Part shown: one piece after another, positions 1-8,051 of the stretch | How the letters are laid out: every line of letters starts with the position of its first letter | How positions within the stretch are numbered: the stretch's first letter is position 1 | Source: Glycomyces sp. TRM65418 | GTDB taxonomy: Bacteria; Actinomycetota; Actinomycetes; Mycobacteriales; Micromonosporaceae | DNA length: 64,000 nucleotides | NCBI RefSeq assembly: GCF_019710475.1 | Contig: NZ_JAJFAX010000002.1 | Coordinates: 186,001 to 250,000 of the forward strand | Direction of reading: 5' to 3' | Translations under genes and position numbers: made by a program | Notes under the pieces: model-generated | Told to the model about the DNA's origin: nothing | The model's input: only the letters and a program-made list of their open reading frames with translations | Databases searched by the model: none

Positions 1-1108
1 CCGGGGTCTCACCGCGGGTCAGCGCGGCTAGCCCTTCCATGGCCGTCCAGGTGGCGTCAGCCATGCCGGCGCCGTTGGTGAGCACCGCGATGCCGTACCC
101 GCTGTCGGGGTCGATCCATTGGACAGCGTTGTAGGTCATGAGGTTCCCGGAGTGGACGAGCGTGCCGTCGTCTTCGACACTCCAGCCCATCCCGTATTCC
201 TCGACCGCCGAGGCCGTGTGCATCTCCCGCAGGCCGGCCTCGTTGACCAGTTGCGGGCCGTGGCCGTTCTGGCTGATGAGCCACTGGCCCATGTCGGCGG
301 CGCTGGTGATGATGCCGCCAGAGCCGGAGTTGTCGAGCATGACGTCGTCCTCTTCGCGGGCGATCCATAGGCCGAACAGGGAGTTGTGGCCGAGGGCCGG
401 TCGCACGAGCTCATCGCGGGTGGCGCTGTGGTCCATGCCGAGGGGCGCGAAGACGCGTTCGCGCATGAACGCCTCGAACGGTTGGCCGCTCGCGACCTCG
501 ACCAGTCGCGCGGCGACGTTGAAGTTGGCGTTGCAGTAGGCGTACGCGGTGCCGGGGTCGGCGGCGAGGGCGTCGTCGCCGAGCTTCGCCACATAGTCCT
601 CGAGGGACTCGGCGTCTTCGAGTTCGCGGACGTCGATCGTGGTGTCCTTGAGCCCGGAGGTCTGGTTCACGAGCTGGCGCACGGTCACCTCCTCGGCTCG
701 GGGGTCGGCCATCGTGAAGCCCGGGAGCTGGTCGGCGACCGGTTCGTCGAGCGCGATCGCGCCCTCCTCGGCGAGGATCATGACGGCCATGGCGGTGAAC
801 GACTTCGACACCGAGGCGACCCGCATCGGGGTGTCGGCGCTGACCTCGGTGCCGTCGGCGTCGTGGCCGTACCCGGCGGCGTGGACGATCTGGTCGTCGC
901 GGGTCACGACGGCCGAGATGCCGGGGACGCCGGTGGCCTCGTATACGTCGCTCATGTAGGCGTCGATGGCCTCGGGGGTCGGCTCGATCGCGGGGGCGGC
1001 GGGCACCGGGGCAGCGAAACCGACCGCTGCGGTCGCAGCGATCGCGGTGGCGGTGAGGGCTCGGAGGAGTCGTGGGGCGACGGGTCGATGCGGCGTGCTC
1101 GGTTGCAT
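1..1108 (-). CDS. Secreted serine hydrolase, beta-lactamase/DD-peptidase family (3' end cut by window)
   Basis: Translated by hand from the ATG at 1108; 369 residues are visible and the C-terminus lies beyond the window. The N-terminus (about residues 12-40) is a signal peptide with Arg residues, an Ala-rich core and an AxA-type end. All three motifs of the class C beta-lactamase/penicillin-binding fold are present: SVSK at 99-102 (nucleophile Ser99, Lys102), YCN at 191-193 and HSG at 319-321. Family members hydrolyse beta-lactams, esters or D-Ala peptides outside the membrane; the substrate here cannot be told. An upstream hairpin at 1167-1201 separates it from the truncated peptidase gene, so it probably has its own promoter. 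Many ORFs on the opposite strand here are shadows. Confidence 0.9.
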   Translation of the reverse strand, partial: MQPSTPHRPVAPRLLRALTATAIAATAAVGFAAPVPAAPAIEPTPEAIDAYMSDVYEATGVPGISAVVTRDDQIVHAAGYGHDADGTEVSADTPMRVASVSKSFTAMAVMILAEEGAIALDEPVADQLPGFTMADPRAEEVTVRQLVNQTSGLKDTTIDVRELEDAESLEDYVAKLGDDALAADPGTAYAYCNANFNVAARLVEVASGQPFEAFMRERVFAPLGMDHSATRDELVRPALGHNSLFGLWIAREEDDVMLDNSGSGGIITSAADMGQWLISQNGHGPQLVNEAGLREMHTASAVEEYGMGWSVEDDGTLVHSGNLMTYNAVQWIDPDSGYGIAVLTNGAGMADATWTAMEGLAALTRGETP

Positions 1109-1166
1109 GCTTTGAACCGTATGGATTCTCGGGCGCCGTGACCTCGGCCCGAAGACCCAAACGGCC

Positions 1167-1201
1167 GCGGCGCACCCCTGACGAAAGTCAGGGGTCGCCG
1201 C
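1167..1201. terminator. Two-part hairpin with GAAA tetraloop
   Basis: Inner stem CCCCTGAC/GTCAGGGG closes a GAAA (GNRA) loop at 1183-1186; an outer stem GCGGCG/CGCCGC is separated from it by a small internal loop. There is no T-run, as is usual for actinomycete terminators. It lies about 150 bp past the end of the S9-like remnant and 59 bp before the serine hydrolase start, both on the minus strand, so it most likely ends the former transcript. Confidence 0.65.
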
Positions 1202-1347
1202 GCAGGCAGTGCGGGTCCGCGCAGGAAGCCCGAACCGCTCCCGGACCCGGGCTGGCCCAAGCCCTCGGGGGACGATCAGCCGACACGCGGTCGGCGCGGT
1301 GTGGCACGGGTCCGCCGCCGCGGTGCTGAACGCCCGAGCAGCCCGCT

Positions 1348-2175
1348 TCAGTCCGACCCCCGTCCAGGTCCGTCCACCGGCGGCGCGCTTGACGCGGCCT
1401 GGACGAGTTCGACCGGGCAGGCCTTCATGCCGGCCGTCAGATTGCGATGTTCTCCCGTCGCGATCGCCACATCGAAGACCGGGAGGCCGCCGACCGGCTC
1501 CGTGTAGGCGAGATTGGCGACATGCCAGCCGTCCTCGGCCTCCCACCAGACCGGAGAGGAGGCCACGATGCCGGCCCGGCCGAGATCGTGGACGGACCCA
1601 GTCTCCGGGTCCAGCAGGGAAAGCTGCGGCTCGAGCGCGCCGGGGTCCAATTCGGGCGTCGGCCAGGAGATGACTGCGAGCGGTCCGCCGTCCGGGCGCT
1701 GCGCGACCGCGGTGGCATGGTCCTGCCCAAGCGTCCTGACCGCTCCGTTCTCCAGGTCGAGTACCCGCAGCCGCCTTGGGTGCAGGCTCTCGCTCCCGAT
1801 CCGGACGCCCTCGACTGCGGCCGTGTCCTCGGCGAGGAAGACGACCGCGTTCGTCAGCGGCAGATGGTCCGAGACCGCCCCGTCCCAGGCGGTCAGCGTC
1901 TCCGACTCGCTCTCGGCGATCCGGCACAGCTGCCCTTCGCGCAGGAAGTACATGGTGGCCGAATCCGGCGACCAGCGCGGCGAGGCGCCTTCGGCCAGTT
2001 TTCGGGGCGGGACGCTTCCGTCAGCGGCCGCGAGCCATAGTTCCTCGGCGCCTCTCGCGACCGATCTGACCGTATAGGCCCCCCAGCGGCCGTCCGGCGA
2101 CAGCGCGAGTTGGGACGGGACGCGGAGATCGACGACAAAGATTGAGGACACCCCTCGGTCGGGCCACATCACCAC
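1348..2175 (-). pseudogene. S9-family peptidase, N-terminal propeller only (truncated)
   Basis: A 275-aa ORF with beta-propeller character: repeats such as LSPDGRWGAYTV and PRWSPDSATMYFL are typical of the TolB/WD40-like N-terminal propeller of prolyl-oligopeptidase-type peptidases. Those enzymes are normally about 600-680 aa with a C-terminal alpha/beta-hydrolase domain (GxSxG), and no trace of that domain follows before the hairpin at 1175. The ORF therefore looks like the front half of a peptidase that lost its catalytic domain, although a stand-alone propeller protein cannot be excluded. It starts at GTG 2175 with an ATG two codons on. A lone insertion-sequence end lies about 35 bp upstream (2212-2230), evidence of past rearrangement nearby. 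Confidence 0.6.
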
Positions 2176-2211
2176 CGATCCCCACTGCGGACACCGCCGC
2201 CGACGGGAGTG

Positions 2212-2230
2212 AGGTTAAAAATCAAGCTAA
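2212..2230. repeat. Solo terminal inverted repeat of the 22864-24432 IS
   Basis: The sequence AGGTTAAAAATCAAGCTAA matches, base for base, the outer end of the IS at 22864-24432 (same as its left inverted repeat in reverse complement). No transposase is attached, so this is an isolated end left by deletion or recombination between copies. Confidence 0.6.
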
Positions 2231-2488
2231 GAATGTGTCTTGGTTGGGGAGCTGCTTGGAGCAGAGGCCTGACTTGAACGAACACCACCGGTCCTGATAC
2301 ATGTGAAGCAAGGAACGAAGACCGCCCAGAAGCATTGCCGCCCATGACACCGGCGGGTTGAACTCCCTGCAGTCAGAGTTGTCGAAGCGCTCGAGATATC
2401 GGGATGGCAAGCACGCCAATAAAACCTGCATGTGCAAAAAGGGCACCCTGTTCCACGACTGTCGGTAAGCTCGGTAAGACTGTTCCTC

Positions 2489-4057
2489 ATGAAGGAGCGC
2501 AGACGCGCAGCGAGGATCCGTTGGTCCTGCTTGATCGCCGGTGGGGTGTTGTTCGTGGCCGCCGGTGGCCTGATCGTGTTCAGGGCCATCGTGCCGCAGG
2601 CAGAGGGCGACCCGGCAGCTCAGCGGGATGCGATCCGGTTGGCCTGGGTGATCACCTTTGGTCTGGCGACGTTTGTCAGTAGTGTCATAGGGCCCCCGCT
2701 GTGGATTCAGTGGAAGGCGCTCCGTTTCCAGGAGGAGTCCAAGGAGCTGCAGGCCAAGTCGCTGGAGCTCCAGCGCGAGCAGCATGCGTTCCAGGTCAAG
2801 AAGGACGAGTTCGACCGTGTCGAGGCCCGCCAGCGGCAGGTGAACGACCAATTCGAGCAAGCGTGCGCGATGCTCAGTTCCGACAGCGTCGCTGCCCGAA
2901 TCGCCGGGGTCAAGGCGTTGGATCGGCTCGGACGCGAGCACCTCGATCTACGCGAGGACATCGTCGAAGTCTGGTGTTCGCTGCTGCGCATGCGCGTAGG
3001 CGACCCTGCTGAGCAGGACGACGTCCGCGCCCTCGTCCAGCGCCTCCTCCTGGAACACCTGCGGGCCCCCTATGAAGGAACGCCGACCACCGCGGTGGGC
3101 AGCGGAAACCCGGAGTACTGGGAGCTGCGGCGCATTGACCTGAGCGGAGCTGACTTGGTCGATGCCGATTTCACCGACTGCCTCCTCCCGAACTTCTGTG
3201 CCCGCCGGGCTCGATTCTGGGGCACCACCCACTTCACGAAGGCGCGCTTCGCCGGTCCGGCAACCTTCACCGGCGCGCAGGGCAAGGGGCCGGTCGACTT
3301 CACCGGCGTGTTCTTCGCCGACGAGTGCACCATGGACTCACTCACCATCGAGGTCAGCGCCGACTTCGCCAAGACGGTCTTCCAAGGCCCCTTCGAAAGC
3401 TCCTCGTCGACCTTCACCGGACCGGTCACCTTCACCCACGCCAAATTCCTGAACACCGCCCGGTTCAGCAAGAGCAACTTCGGCAGCACCGCCGATTTCA
3501 CGAACTCGAAGTGGGTGTTCAAGGCCGAATTCACCTCGGCGACCTTCGAAGACTATGCGGGCTTCAGCCATACCAGCTTCATCGACCGGGCAGTGTTCGG
3601 GCGCGCCTCGTTCGGCGCAGCAGTCTCCTTCGAGGGCGCCCAGTTCGGCCGAAACGCCCTCTTCACCGGTATCACATGCTGCGGTTCGGCCTCGTTCAAC
3701 GATGCGTACTTCGATGAGGACGTGGCCTTCGACGACGCACAGTTCGCCGAAATCGCCGGCTTCCGACGCATCAAGGTCTGGGGCCAGATGACCTGCTGCG
3801 GTGCCCGCTTCGACGCCCTGGCGGCCTTCAGAGGTGCGAAGTTCACTGGCCGGGTCGACTTCTCCTCGACCGTCCTCGGTAAGAACGCCGCCGTCGACTG
3901 CACCGACGCGACCGCTGCACTCGGGGACTACCTGCCCTCGGACAGGATCTGGCCTACCGGATGGACCACCATCAACGAGTTGACCACCCTGCGACTCATC
4001 CCGCTTCCTGACCCCAAGACCGACCTCGCCCCTACGTCTCACGCTCCAACCACTTGA
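2489..4057 (+). CDS. Membrane-anchored pentapeptide-repeat protein
   Basis: A 522-aa protein from ATG 2489; upstream in-frame codons exist but give a poor N-terminus. Two hydrophobic segments (about residues 9-32 and 50-72) are followed by a charged coiled-coil-like helix (about 75-120), then a long pentapeptide-repeat domain (about 210-480) with the A(D/N)F or xxF pattern every five residues, e.g. ADFTDC, ATFTGA, VDFTGV, AVFGRA. The repeat folds into a right-handed quadrilateral beta-helix. Known members include DNA mimics acting on gyrase, but proteins with two N-terminal TM helices, like this one, have no established function. Phe-rich positions (A-x-F) dominate rather than A-x-L. It stands alone on the plus strand. 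Confidence 0.85.
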   Translation: MKERRRAARIRWSCLIAGGVLFVAAGGLIVFRAIVPQAEGDPAAQRDAIRLAWVITFGLATFVSSVIGPPLWIQWKALRFQEESKELQAKSLELQREQHAFQVKKDEFDRVEARQRQVNDQFEQACAMLSSDSVAARIAGVKALDRLGREHLDLREDIVEVWCSLLRMRVGDPAEQDDVRALVQRLLLEHLRAPYEGTPTTAVGSGNPEYWELRRIDLSGADLVDADFTDCLLPNFCARRARFWGTTHFTKARFAGPATFTGAQGKGPVDFTGVFFADECTMDSLTIEVSADFAKTVFQGPFESSSSTFTGPVTFTHAKFLNTARFSKSNFGSTADFTNSKWVFKAEFTSATFEDYAGFSHTSFIDRAVFGRASFGAAVSFEGAQFGRNALFTGITCCGSASFNDAYFDEDVAFDDAQFAEIAGFRRIKVWGQMTCCGARFDALAAFRGAKFTGRVDFSSTVLGKNAAVDCTDATAALGDYLPSDRIWPTGWTTINELTTLRLIPLPDPKTDLAPTSHAPTT

Positions 4058-4093
4058 CACCGAAGCTGACGTGGCGCGAACGCATGGTCGGGG

Positions 4094-4654
4094 TCAGGAC
4101 ATCCAGAACTCCGAGGCGAGCCGCGCAAGCGTGTGACGTTGAGGCCAAGTCAAGCGATCCTCGTACTTGTGGCTGACGCGGATCACGGGCGGTTCAGCAT
4201 CGATACGAAAGACCGTACTGATCCACATGCTGGGGTGCCCCTCCTCAAGCTCCCAGAGCGCCACGGTCGTTTCTCCAGGGGTGATCGTCATCCTGATGCG
4301 AAGGCCGAAAATCTCCAGGTCCTTGAGACGAAACCGGCCGACCTTCTCTGCATCGGGGTACCTCTCAGGTAGCGGACGCGTCGTTCCAGGCATCGCGGGC
4401 AGCCGTCCCATCCAGCAGTTCACATTCCTCTCCATCATCGCAAACGCGCTGCGCTGGGGAACCCTCACCCAGGCGATGCTGGCCATCTCGACACGTCTGG
4501 TGGACTTGGCTGGGCACCAGCGGGCATCGATGGTGCTAGCCTGCGCCTCAATAGAGGACTCGCTGACCGGCCCGCACACGGTTGATCGCGAGACGTCGGG
4601 CTCAAAGGTCCAGGTTCTGACCGAGCGGAACAGCCCGCCGTCGGCCCTGCTCAT
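4094..4654 (-). CDS. Hypothetical protein
   Basis: Minus-strand ORF with consistently G/C third positions from ATG 4654; an internal start pair at 4438/4435 would give a 113-115-aa protein. The C-terminal part (motifs such as DLEIFGLRIRMTITPGE, WISTVFRIDAEPPVIRVSH, TWPQRHTLARLASEFW) looks like a compact alpha/beta domain. I do not recognise the family. It converges with the pentapeptide-repeat gene 36 bp away and its 5' side abuts an IS5-type scar at about 4670-4750, so the true N-terminus may have been lost. Confidence 0.5.
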   Translation of the reverse strand: MSRADGGLFRSVRTWTFEPDVSRSTVCGPVSESSIEAQASTIDARWCPAKSTRRVEMASIAWVRVPQRSAFAMMERNVNCWMGRLPAMPGTTRPLPERYPDAEKVGRFRLKDLEIFGLRIRMTITPGETTVALWELEEGHPSMWISTVFRIDAEPPVIRVSHKYEDRLTWPQRHTLARLASEFWMS

Positions 4655-4664
4655 CCCGGCGGCG

Positions 4665-4755
4665 AACCTCGAGCGAGACGGGCACCTACTCGCCCTGTTC
4701 CTCGCCTTGGCCGCTGCCATCATCTGCTACAAGAAACCCGCCAACTGAGGCAAGC
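4665..4755 (+). mobile_element. IS5-family transposase C-terminal scar
   Basis: The plus strand encodes a peptide ending LALAAAIICYKKPAN and a stop, the characteristic C-terminus of actinomycete IS5-type transposases. The same end occurs, more or less decayed, at 28870-29030 and 34258-34345. Nothing else of the element remains. Confidence 0.6.
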
Positions 4756-4757
4756 AT

Positions 4758-5768
4758 TTAGTCCTGCGGTGGACCGTGGCGGACCTCGAATTCGATGAGC
4801 GGGCCGTCGAGTATCGGGATCAGTCGGGCTGCTGCGCGGTACAAGTGCGTAGTGAGCCGTACGCTTTCGGACTCGAGGTTGCGCCGCCATACCGATGTTG
4901 TCAGAGCGATCCGGTCGTTGGTACGGGGTCCGGTGTGGACCAAGAGTGCGAGACAGGATCCGACAGTGCAGTATTGGCCTTCGGCCACGAACAGCCGTCC
5001 GGGCTCGCGTACCAGGAGCGGCTCCAGCTCGTCGGCGCTTGTCGGCGTCAGACTGGTGAACCGCGGCATGCCGTGGCGTGCGAGGTAGCGTTCGCGCTGG
5101 TCCTGGTCGAGCCACGTGAGTACGGCTTGTCCGCTGGCAGTGGCGTGGGCGGCGTCGGCTCCGATGTCCTCCAGCAGGGACTCCTGGCCGGGAGCTCGAT
5201 GGAGATGGGAGAGGATCAGGCCTTGCTCCTGTGACAGGTGCACGAGCGCAGCGTCGTGCCCGCTTTCGGCGGTGAACTCCTTCAGGACGGCGCCGATGTC
5301 TTCGTCCGAGGCCGTGCACGGCGGCAGCAGCAATCCATCCGGGCGCAGTCTGAAGGTGCCCGTTTCTTCGGCGATGCAGCCGAACTCGATGCCGACGTCC
5401 AATGCCGCCTGCACAGCGTGAGGCGCTGCATCGAGCACCGCGACGATGTCCTCGATGCCGAGACCGGGCCGGGCGGGAGGCAGGATGCGAGTCAACTGCT
5501 GGAAGAGACGGATTGCCTCGACTCCGCCGGATCCGGCCTTCGGCCCGGGCACGAGACGGCCACCCGGGGACCGGTGCACCCAATGGCTCGTGATCAGCAC
5601 CCGCAGGTGATCGCGGAGCGTGTGCTCGGGGACCGCATCCCCCATCAGCCGGACCAGTTGCTTCACCGTGCGGCCGGGGTGGGCGATGACCGCGTCGAGG
5701 ATCCGGAACGTGCGCTCGGAGGACTGCACGCGGTGGCCGCGCGTTCGGGGATGATCGAGCTCATCCAT
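4758..5768 (-). CDS. IclR-family transcriptional regulator
   Basis: A 336-aa protein. An N-terminal winged helix (about residues 17-75, e.g. RTFRILDAVIAHPGRTVKQL) is followed by an IclR effector-binding domain (about 150-330) with typical elements: LRPDG, LILSHLHRAPGQ, DAAHATASGQAVL and RLFVAEGQYCTVGSCLA. IclR proteins bind small metabolites through the C-terminal domain and act as tetramers or dimers on palindromic operators. The usual target is a divergent operon; here that is the Tad-like locus starting at 5921. Two palindromes lie in the 152-bp divergent region and are candidate operators. The length is rather longer than the 250-270 aa norm because of an extended linker. Confidence 0.8.
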   Translation of the reverse strand: MDELDHPRTRGHRVQSSERTFRILDAVIAHPGRTVKQLVRLMGDAVPEHTLRDHLRVLITSHWVHRSPGGRLVPGPKAGSGGVEAIRLFQQLTRILPPARPGLGIEDIVAVLDAAPHAVQAALDVGIEFGCIAEETGTFRLRPDGLLLPPCTASDEDIGAVLKEFTAESGHDAALVHLSQEQGLILSHLHRAPGQESLLEDIGADAAHATASGQAVLTWLDQDQRERYLARHGMPRFTSLTPTSADELEPLLVREPGRLFVAEGQYCTVGSCLALLVHTGPRTNDRIALTTSVWRRNLESESVRLTTHLYRAAARLIPILDGPLIEFEVRHGPPQD

Positions 5769-5846
5769 GACTCACTCCCTCGGGCCCGCGCCTCTAGCGC
5801 CCGTGCCTTGATCGGCAATGGGAGCTGCGAGTCGAAACGTCGCAGT

Positions 5847-5865
5847 TTTTGGGTGGTCCCCAAAA
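5847..5865. promoter_or_regulatory. Palindrome TTTTGGG-N5-CCCAAAA in the IclR/Tad divergent region
   Basis: A perfect 7-bp inverted repeat with a 5-bp spacer, about 80 bp upstream of the IclR start and 55 bp upstream of the lipoprotein start. Size and position fit an IclR-type operator; the assignment is by position only. Confidence 0.45.
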
Positions 5866-5892
5866 TGAGCGTCGATGATGACCCTTCCATAA

Positions 5893-5910
5893 CTGTCGGT
5901 CATCCGACAG
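5893..5910. promoter_or_regulatory. Palindrome CTGTCGG-N4-CCGACAG just before the Tad-locus start
   Basis: A perfect 7-bp inverted repeat with a 4-bp spacer, ending 10 bp before the GTG of the first Tad-locus gene. It could be a second operator or an RNA hairpin that occludes the start. Confidence 0.4.
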
Positions 5911-5920
5911 CATTGTTTGC

Positions 5921-6505
5921 GTGACTGCTTATGCTACCTCGTTGAACCTGGTACGACTCCCCGTTCTTGGCTTCGCTGCCGTCTTCGTGGCAGCCACTGC
6001 CTGCACGAACACCGGCGACGCCTCCGATGGCCCGACCGATCCGACCACTCCGGCCACCGCGCCGACCCCCGCCCCCGAGCAGATCGATGATCCTGAAGAG
6101 GCCGCTATCGCCGCCTACACCCGCTACTGGGACACCGTGATGGCGGCTTTCGCGGCCCCGGACGGCGACTTCTCCGACTTCGAGGCCATCGCCTCGGGAC
6201 AAGCCCTCGAACAAGCCCAGGCAATCGAGCAGCGCGGGCTCGACGAGGGCGTCCACGGTGCCGGAACCCTCAGGCACAACATCACGATCAAGGACAGCCT
6301 GCTCACAGATGAGGTCCAGCAGGTCGTCGTCACCGACTGCGCCGATTCGACCGACACGCAGGTCCTCGACGCCGAGGGCAACCCGGTGGCCGGCGAGGAG
6401 TACGGATACCAGGAGGTGCAAGCGCGCATGGAGTTCGTCGATCAGCGTTGGATGGTCACCGTAATGGCAGTGCAGGACTTCGGATCATGCTCGCCCGATC
6501 CGTAA
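5921..6505 (+). CDS. Secreted lipoprotein, first gene of the Tad-like locus
   Basis: A 194-aa protein from GTG 5921. The N-terminus LPVLGFAAVFVAATAC is a lipoprotein signal with lipobox AATAC (Cys at about residue 28), followed by a Thr/Pro linker and a globular domain containing AAYTRYWDTVMAAF, an NTF2/SnoaL-like pattern seen in actinomycete lipoproteins. It should be exported and lipid-anchored to the outer face of the membrane. The next gene starts inside its 3' end, showing translational coupling to the Tad-like locus; a role as an accessory envelope component is inferred from position only. Confidence 0.75.
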   Translation: MTAYATSLNLVRLPVLGFAAVFVAATACTNTGDASDGPTDPTTPATAPTPAPEQIDDPEEAAIAAYTRYWDTVMAAFAAPDGDFSDFEAIASGQALEQAQAIEQRGLDEGVHGAGTLRHNITIKDSLLTDEVQQVVVTDCADSTDTQVLDAEGNPVAGEEYGYQEVQARMEFVDQRWMVTVMAVQDFGSCSPDP

Positions 6506-7365
6506 AGCGATTCGCCGTCGTCGTTTTCGCAGCGGCATTCTGCATCGCGGTGCTGCCGCAGTCCGCTCTGGCGGGCCCATTGGGCCCGGACTGCTCGGAC
6601 GATGCGGATGCCTGCGAAGTCGAAGTGGAGGTCCCTGGGAGTCCCGGCGGATCCGATGGCGGCTCAGGTGAGGATGTCACCGGCGGGAACGGTAGCGGCG
6701 GTGCTTCCGGTGAGGATGCGGGCGGATTGACCGACTGCACCTCCAAGATCGTCGACACGGATGCCGATTCGCACCCTCTGGCTGGCCCCCGGCCGGAGGG
6801 CGGTGTGTATGTGCTGGTGGTCGAGACCTGCACGACCGAGTCCGGCTCGACCATCCAGTCGGGCGAGTGGTTGGAGCAAGGCGCGGACGGCCAGGTGCAG
6901 ATCCGTCCCGAGCTCCTCGCGCAGCGGGCAATCGACCGGCTCAGCCTGCCGAGTCCGGTCATGAACGCCTCGCCCGAGTCGATGCAACTGGTGCAGCTGC
7001 CGGTCTGGCTCGCGGTCACTGAGTCCTCGTGGGCGGAGCAGAGCGCGAGCGCGTCCGTTCCCGGATTGACGGTGACGGCGACCGCGACGCCGGTATCAGC
7101 GTCGTGGTCGATGGGCAACGGCGACACCGAAACATGCACCGGACCGGGTACGGCGTGGACGCCAGCCTCGGGGGAGACCGAGGCGTCGCCGGACTGCGGC
7201 TACGTCTATGAGCATGCTTCCGAGTCAGATCTGCGGATCGCGGTGACCGTGGTCTGGCAGATCCGCTGGTCAGGGGGCGGGGCGTCGGGCACGGCCCCGG
7301 ATATGACCACGACATCGTCGGCCACCTGGCCGGTGATCGAGTCGCAATCGCTGGTCCAGCGCTAG
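6487..7365 (+). CDS. Secreted protein of the Tad-like locus
   Basis: ATG 6487 is chosen because MLARSVKRFAVVVFAAAF begins a clean signal peptide ending at about ALAGP; it overlaps the preceding gene by 19 bp. The mature 292-residue protein has an acidic Gly/Ser linker (about residues 45-85) and a Thr/Ser-rich beta-type domain containing three Cys in the second half (ETCTG, PDCGY). Proteins of this layout sit immediately upstream of SAF and CpaE-like genes in actinomycete flp/Tad loci and are usually called hypothetical. It is probably extracytoplasmic; function unknown. Confidence 0.75.
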   Translation: MLARSVKRFAVVVFAAAFCIAVLPQSALAGPLGPDCSDDADACEVEVEVPGSPGGSDGGSGEDVTGGNGSGGASGEDAGGLTDCTSKIVDTDADSHPLAGPRPEGGVYVLVVETCTTESGSTIQSGEWLEQGADGQVQIRPELLAQRAIDRLSLPSPVMNASPESMQLVQLPVWLAVTESSWAEQSASASVPGLTVTATATPVSASWSMGNGDTETCTGPGTAWTPASGETEASPDCGYVYEHASESDLRIAVTVVWQIRWSGGGASGTAPDMTTTSSATWPVIESQSLVQR

Positions 7366-7394
7366 CGCAAAACGAACGGGGGATAAGGAACAAC

Positions 7395-8051
7395 ATGGAT
7401 GAATCGTCGACTTCAGGATCACCGCCGCGGGCGCAAAAGCGCATGTCCCGCAGGGCACTGGTGCTCAGCGTGAGCATCGTCGCCGCGCTCGCTTCCGCGA
7501 CGGTCTTCGGCCTCCTGGCCTTCACGACCGAGGAAGAACAGGTGCAAGTCCTCGTGACCGCCGCACCGCTGGCAGCGGGCCAGACCGTATCCGGCGCTGA
7601 TCTGGCCGAGGTGACCGTTGACGCGGATGCCGTGCTGCGGCTCCGCGCGATGTCGGCCGAGGAAGCTGATGCCGTGGTCGGCCAGACGGTGGCGATCCCG
7701 CTCGCGGCCGGAGCGCTCGTCACCGCCGAGGTGATCGGCAAGGCCCGTACTCCCTCCTCCGGGCAAGTGGAGGCGACCGTGCTGGCCGCGGACGGGCGGT
7801 GGCCCGAGACCTTGCAGGCGGGCCAGTCGGTCTCGGTCATGGCGACCGCCGCCGACGGCACGATCTGGCAAGCCAGCGCTGTCGCGCACCGCGTCACCGT
7901 GCCCGACACCGGGGGCGCGCTCATCACAGTGGCCTTGGCCGAAGCTGACGCGGTCGGTCTGGCCGGCGTCGAGCCGACCTCGCTGCTCGTCGTCGTCACG
8001 GCCCCTGCTGTGACCGGTGGCCAGGCCTCGGCGGAAGGTGGTGGGAACTGA
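7395..8051 (+). CDS. SAF-domain protein (CpaB/RcpC-like)
   Basis: A 218-aa protein with one TM helix (about residues 22-45) then a SAF domain: VLVTAAPLAAGQTVSGADL, followed by PLAAGALVTAEVI. In Flp/Tad systems CpaB (RcpC) is the periplasmic or extracytoplasmic SAF protein that works with the pilus assembly platform. The start has a GGGGATAAGGA-type ribosome site. Its stop overlaps the next gene's ATG (ATGA-type junction at 8051). Confidence 0.8.
   Translation: MDESSTSGSPPRAQKRMSRRALVLSVSIVAALASATVFGLLAFTTEEEQVQVLVTAAPLAAGQTVSGADLAEVTVDADAVLRLRAMSAEEADAVVGQTVAIPLAAGALVTAEVIGKARTPSSGQVEATVLAADGRWPETLQAGQSVSVMATAADGTIWQASAVAHRVTVPDTGGALITVALAEADAVGLAGVEPTSLLVVVTAPAVTGGQASAEGGGN

Noticed and set aside
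386-1141. Long plus-strand ORF over the serine hydrolase
   Set aside because: Low-complexity Gly/Arg/Val product; the opposite strand carries the hydrolase with all catalytic motifs.
2222-2941. 239-aa minus-strand ORF
   Set aside because: Its second half is antisense to the pentapeptide-repeat gene and codon bias is absent in the first half.
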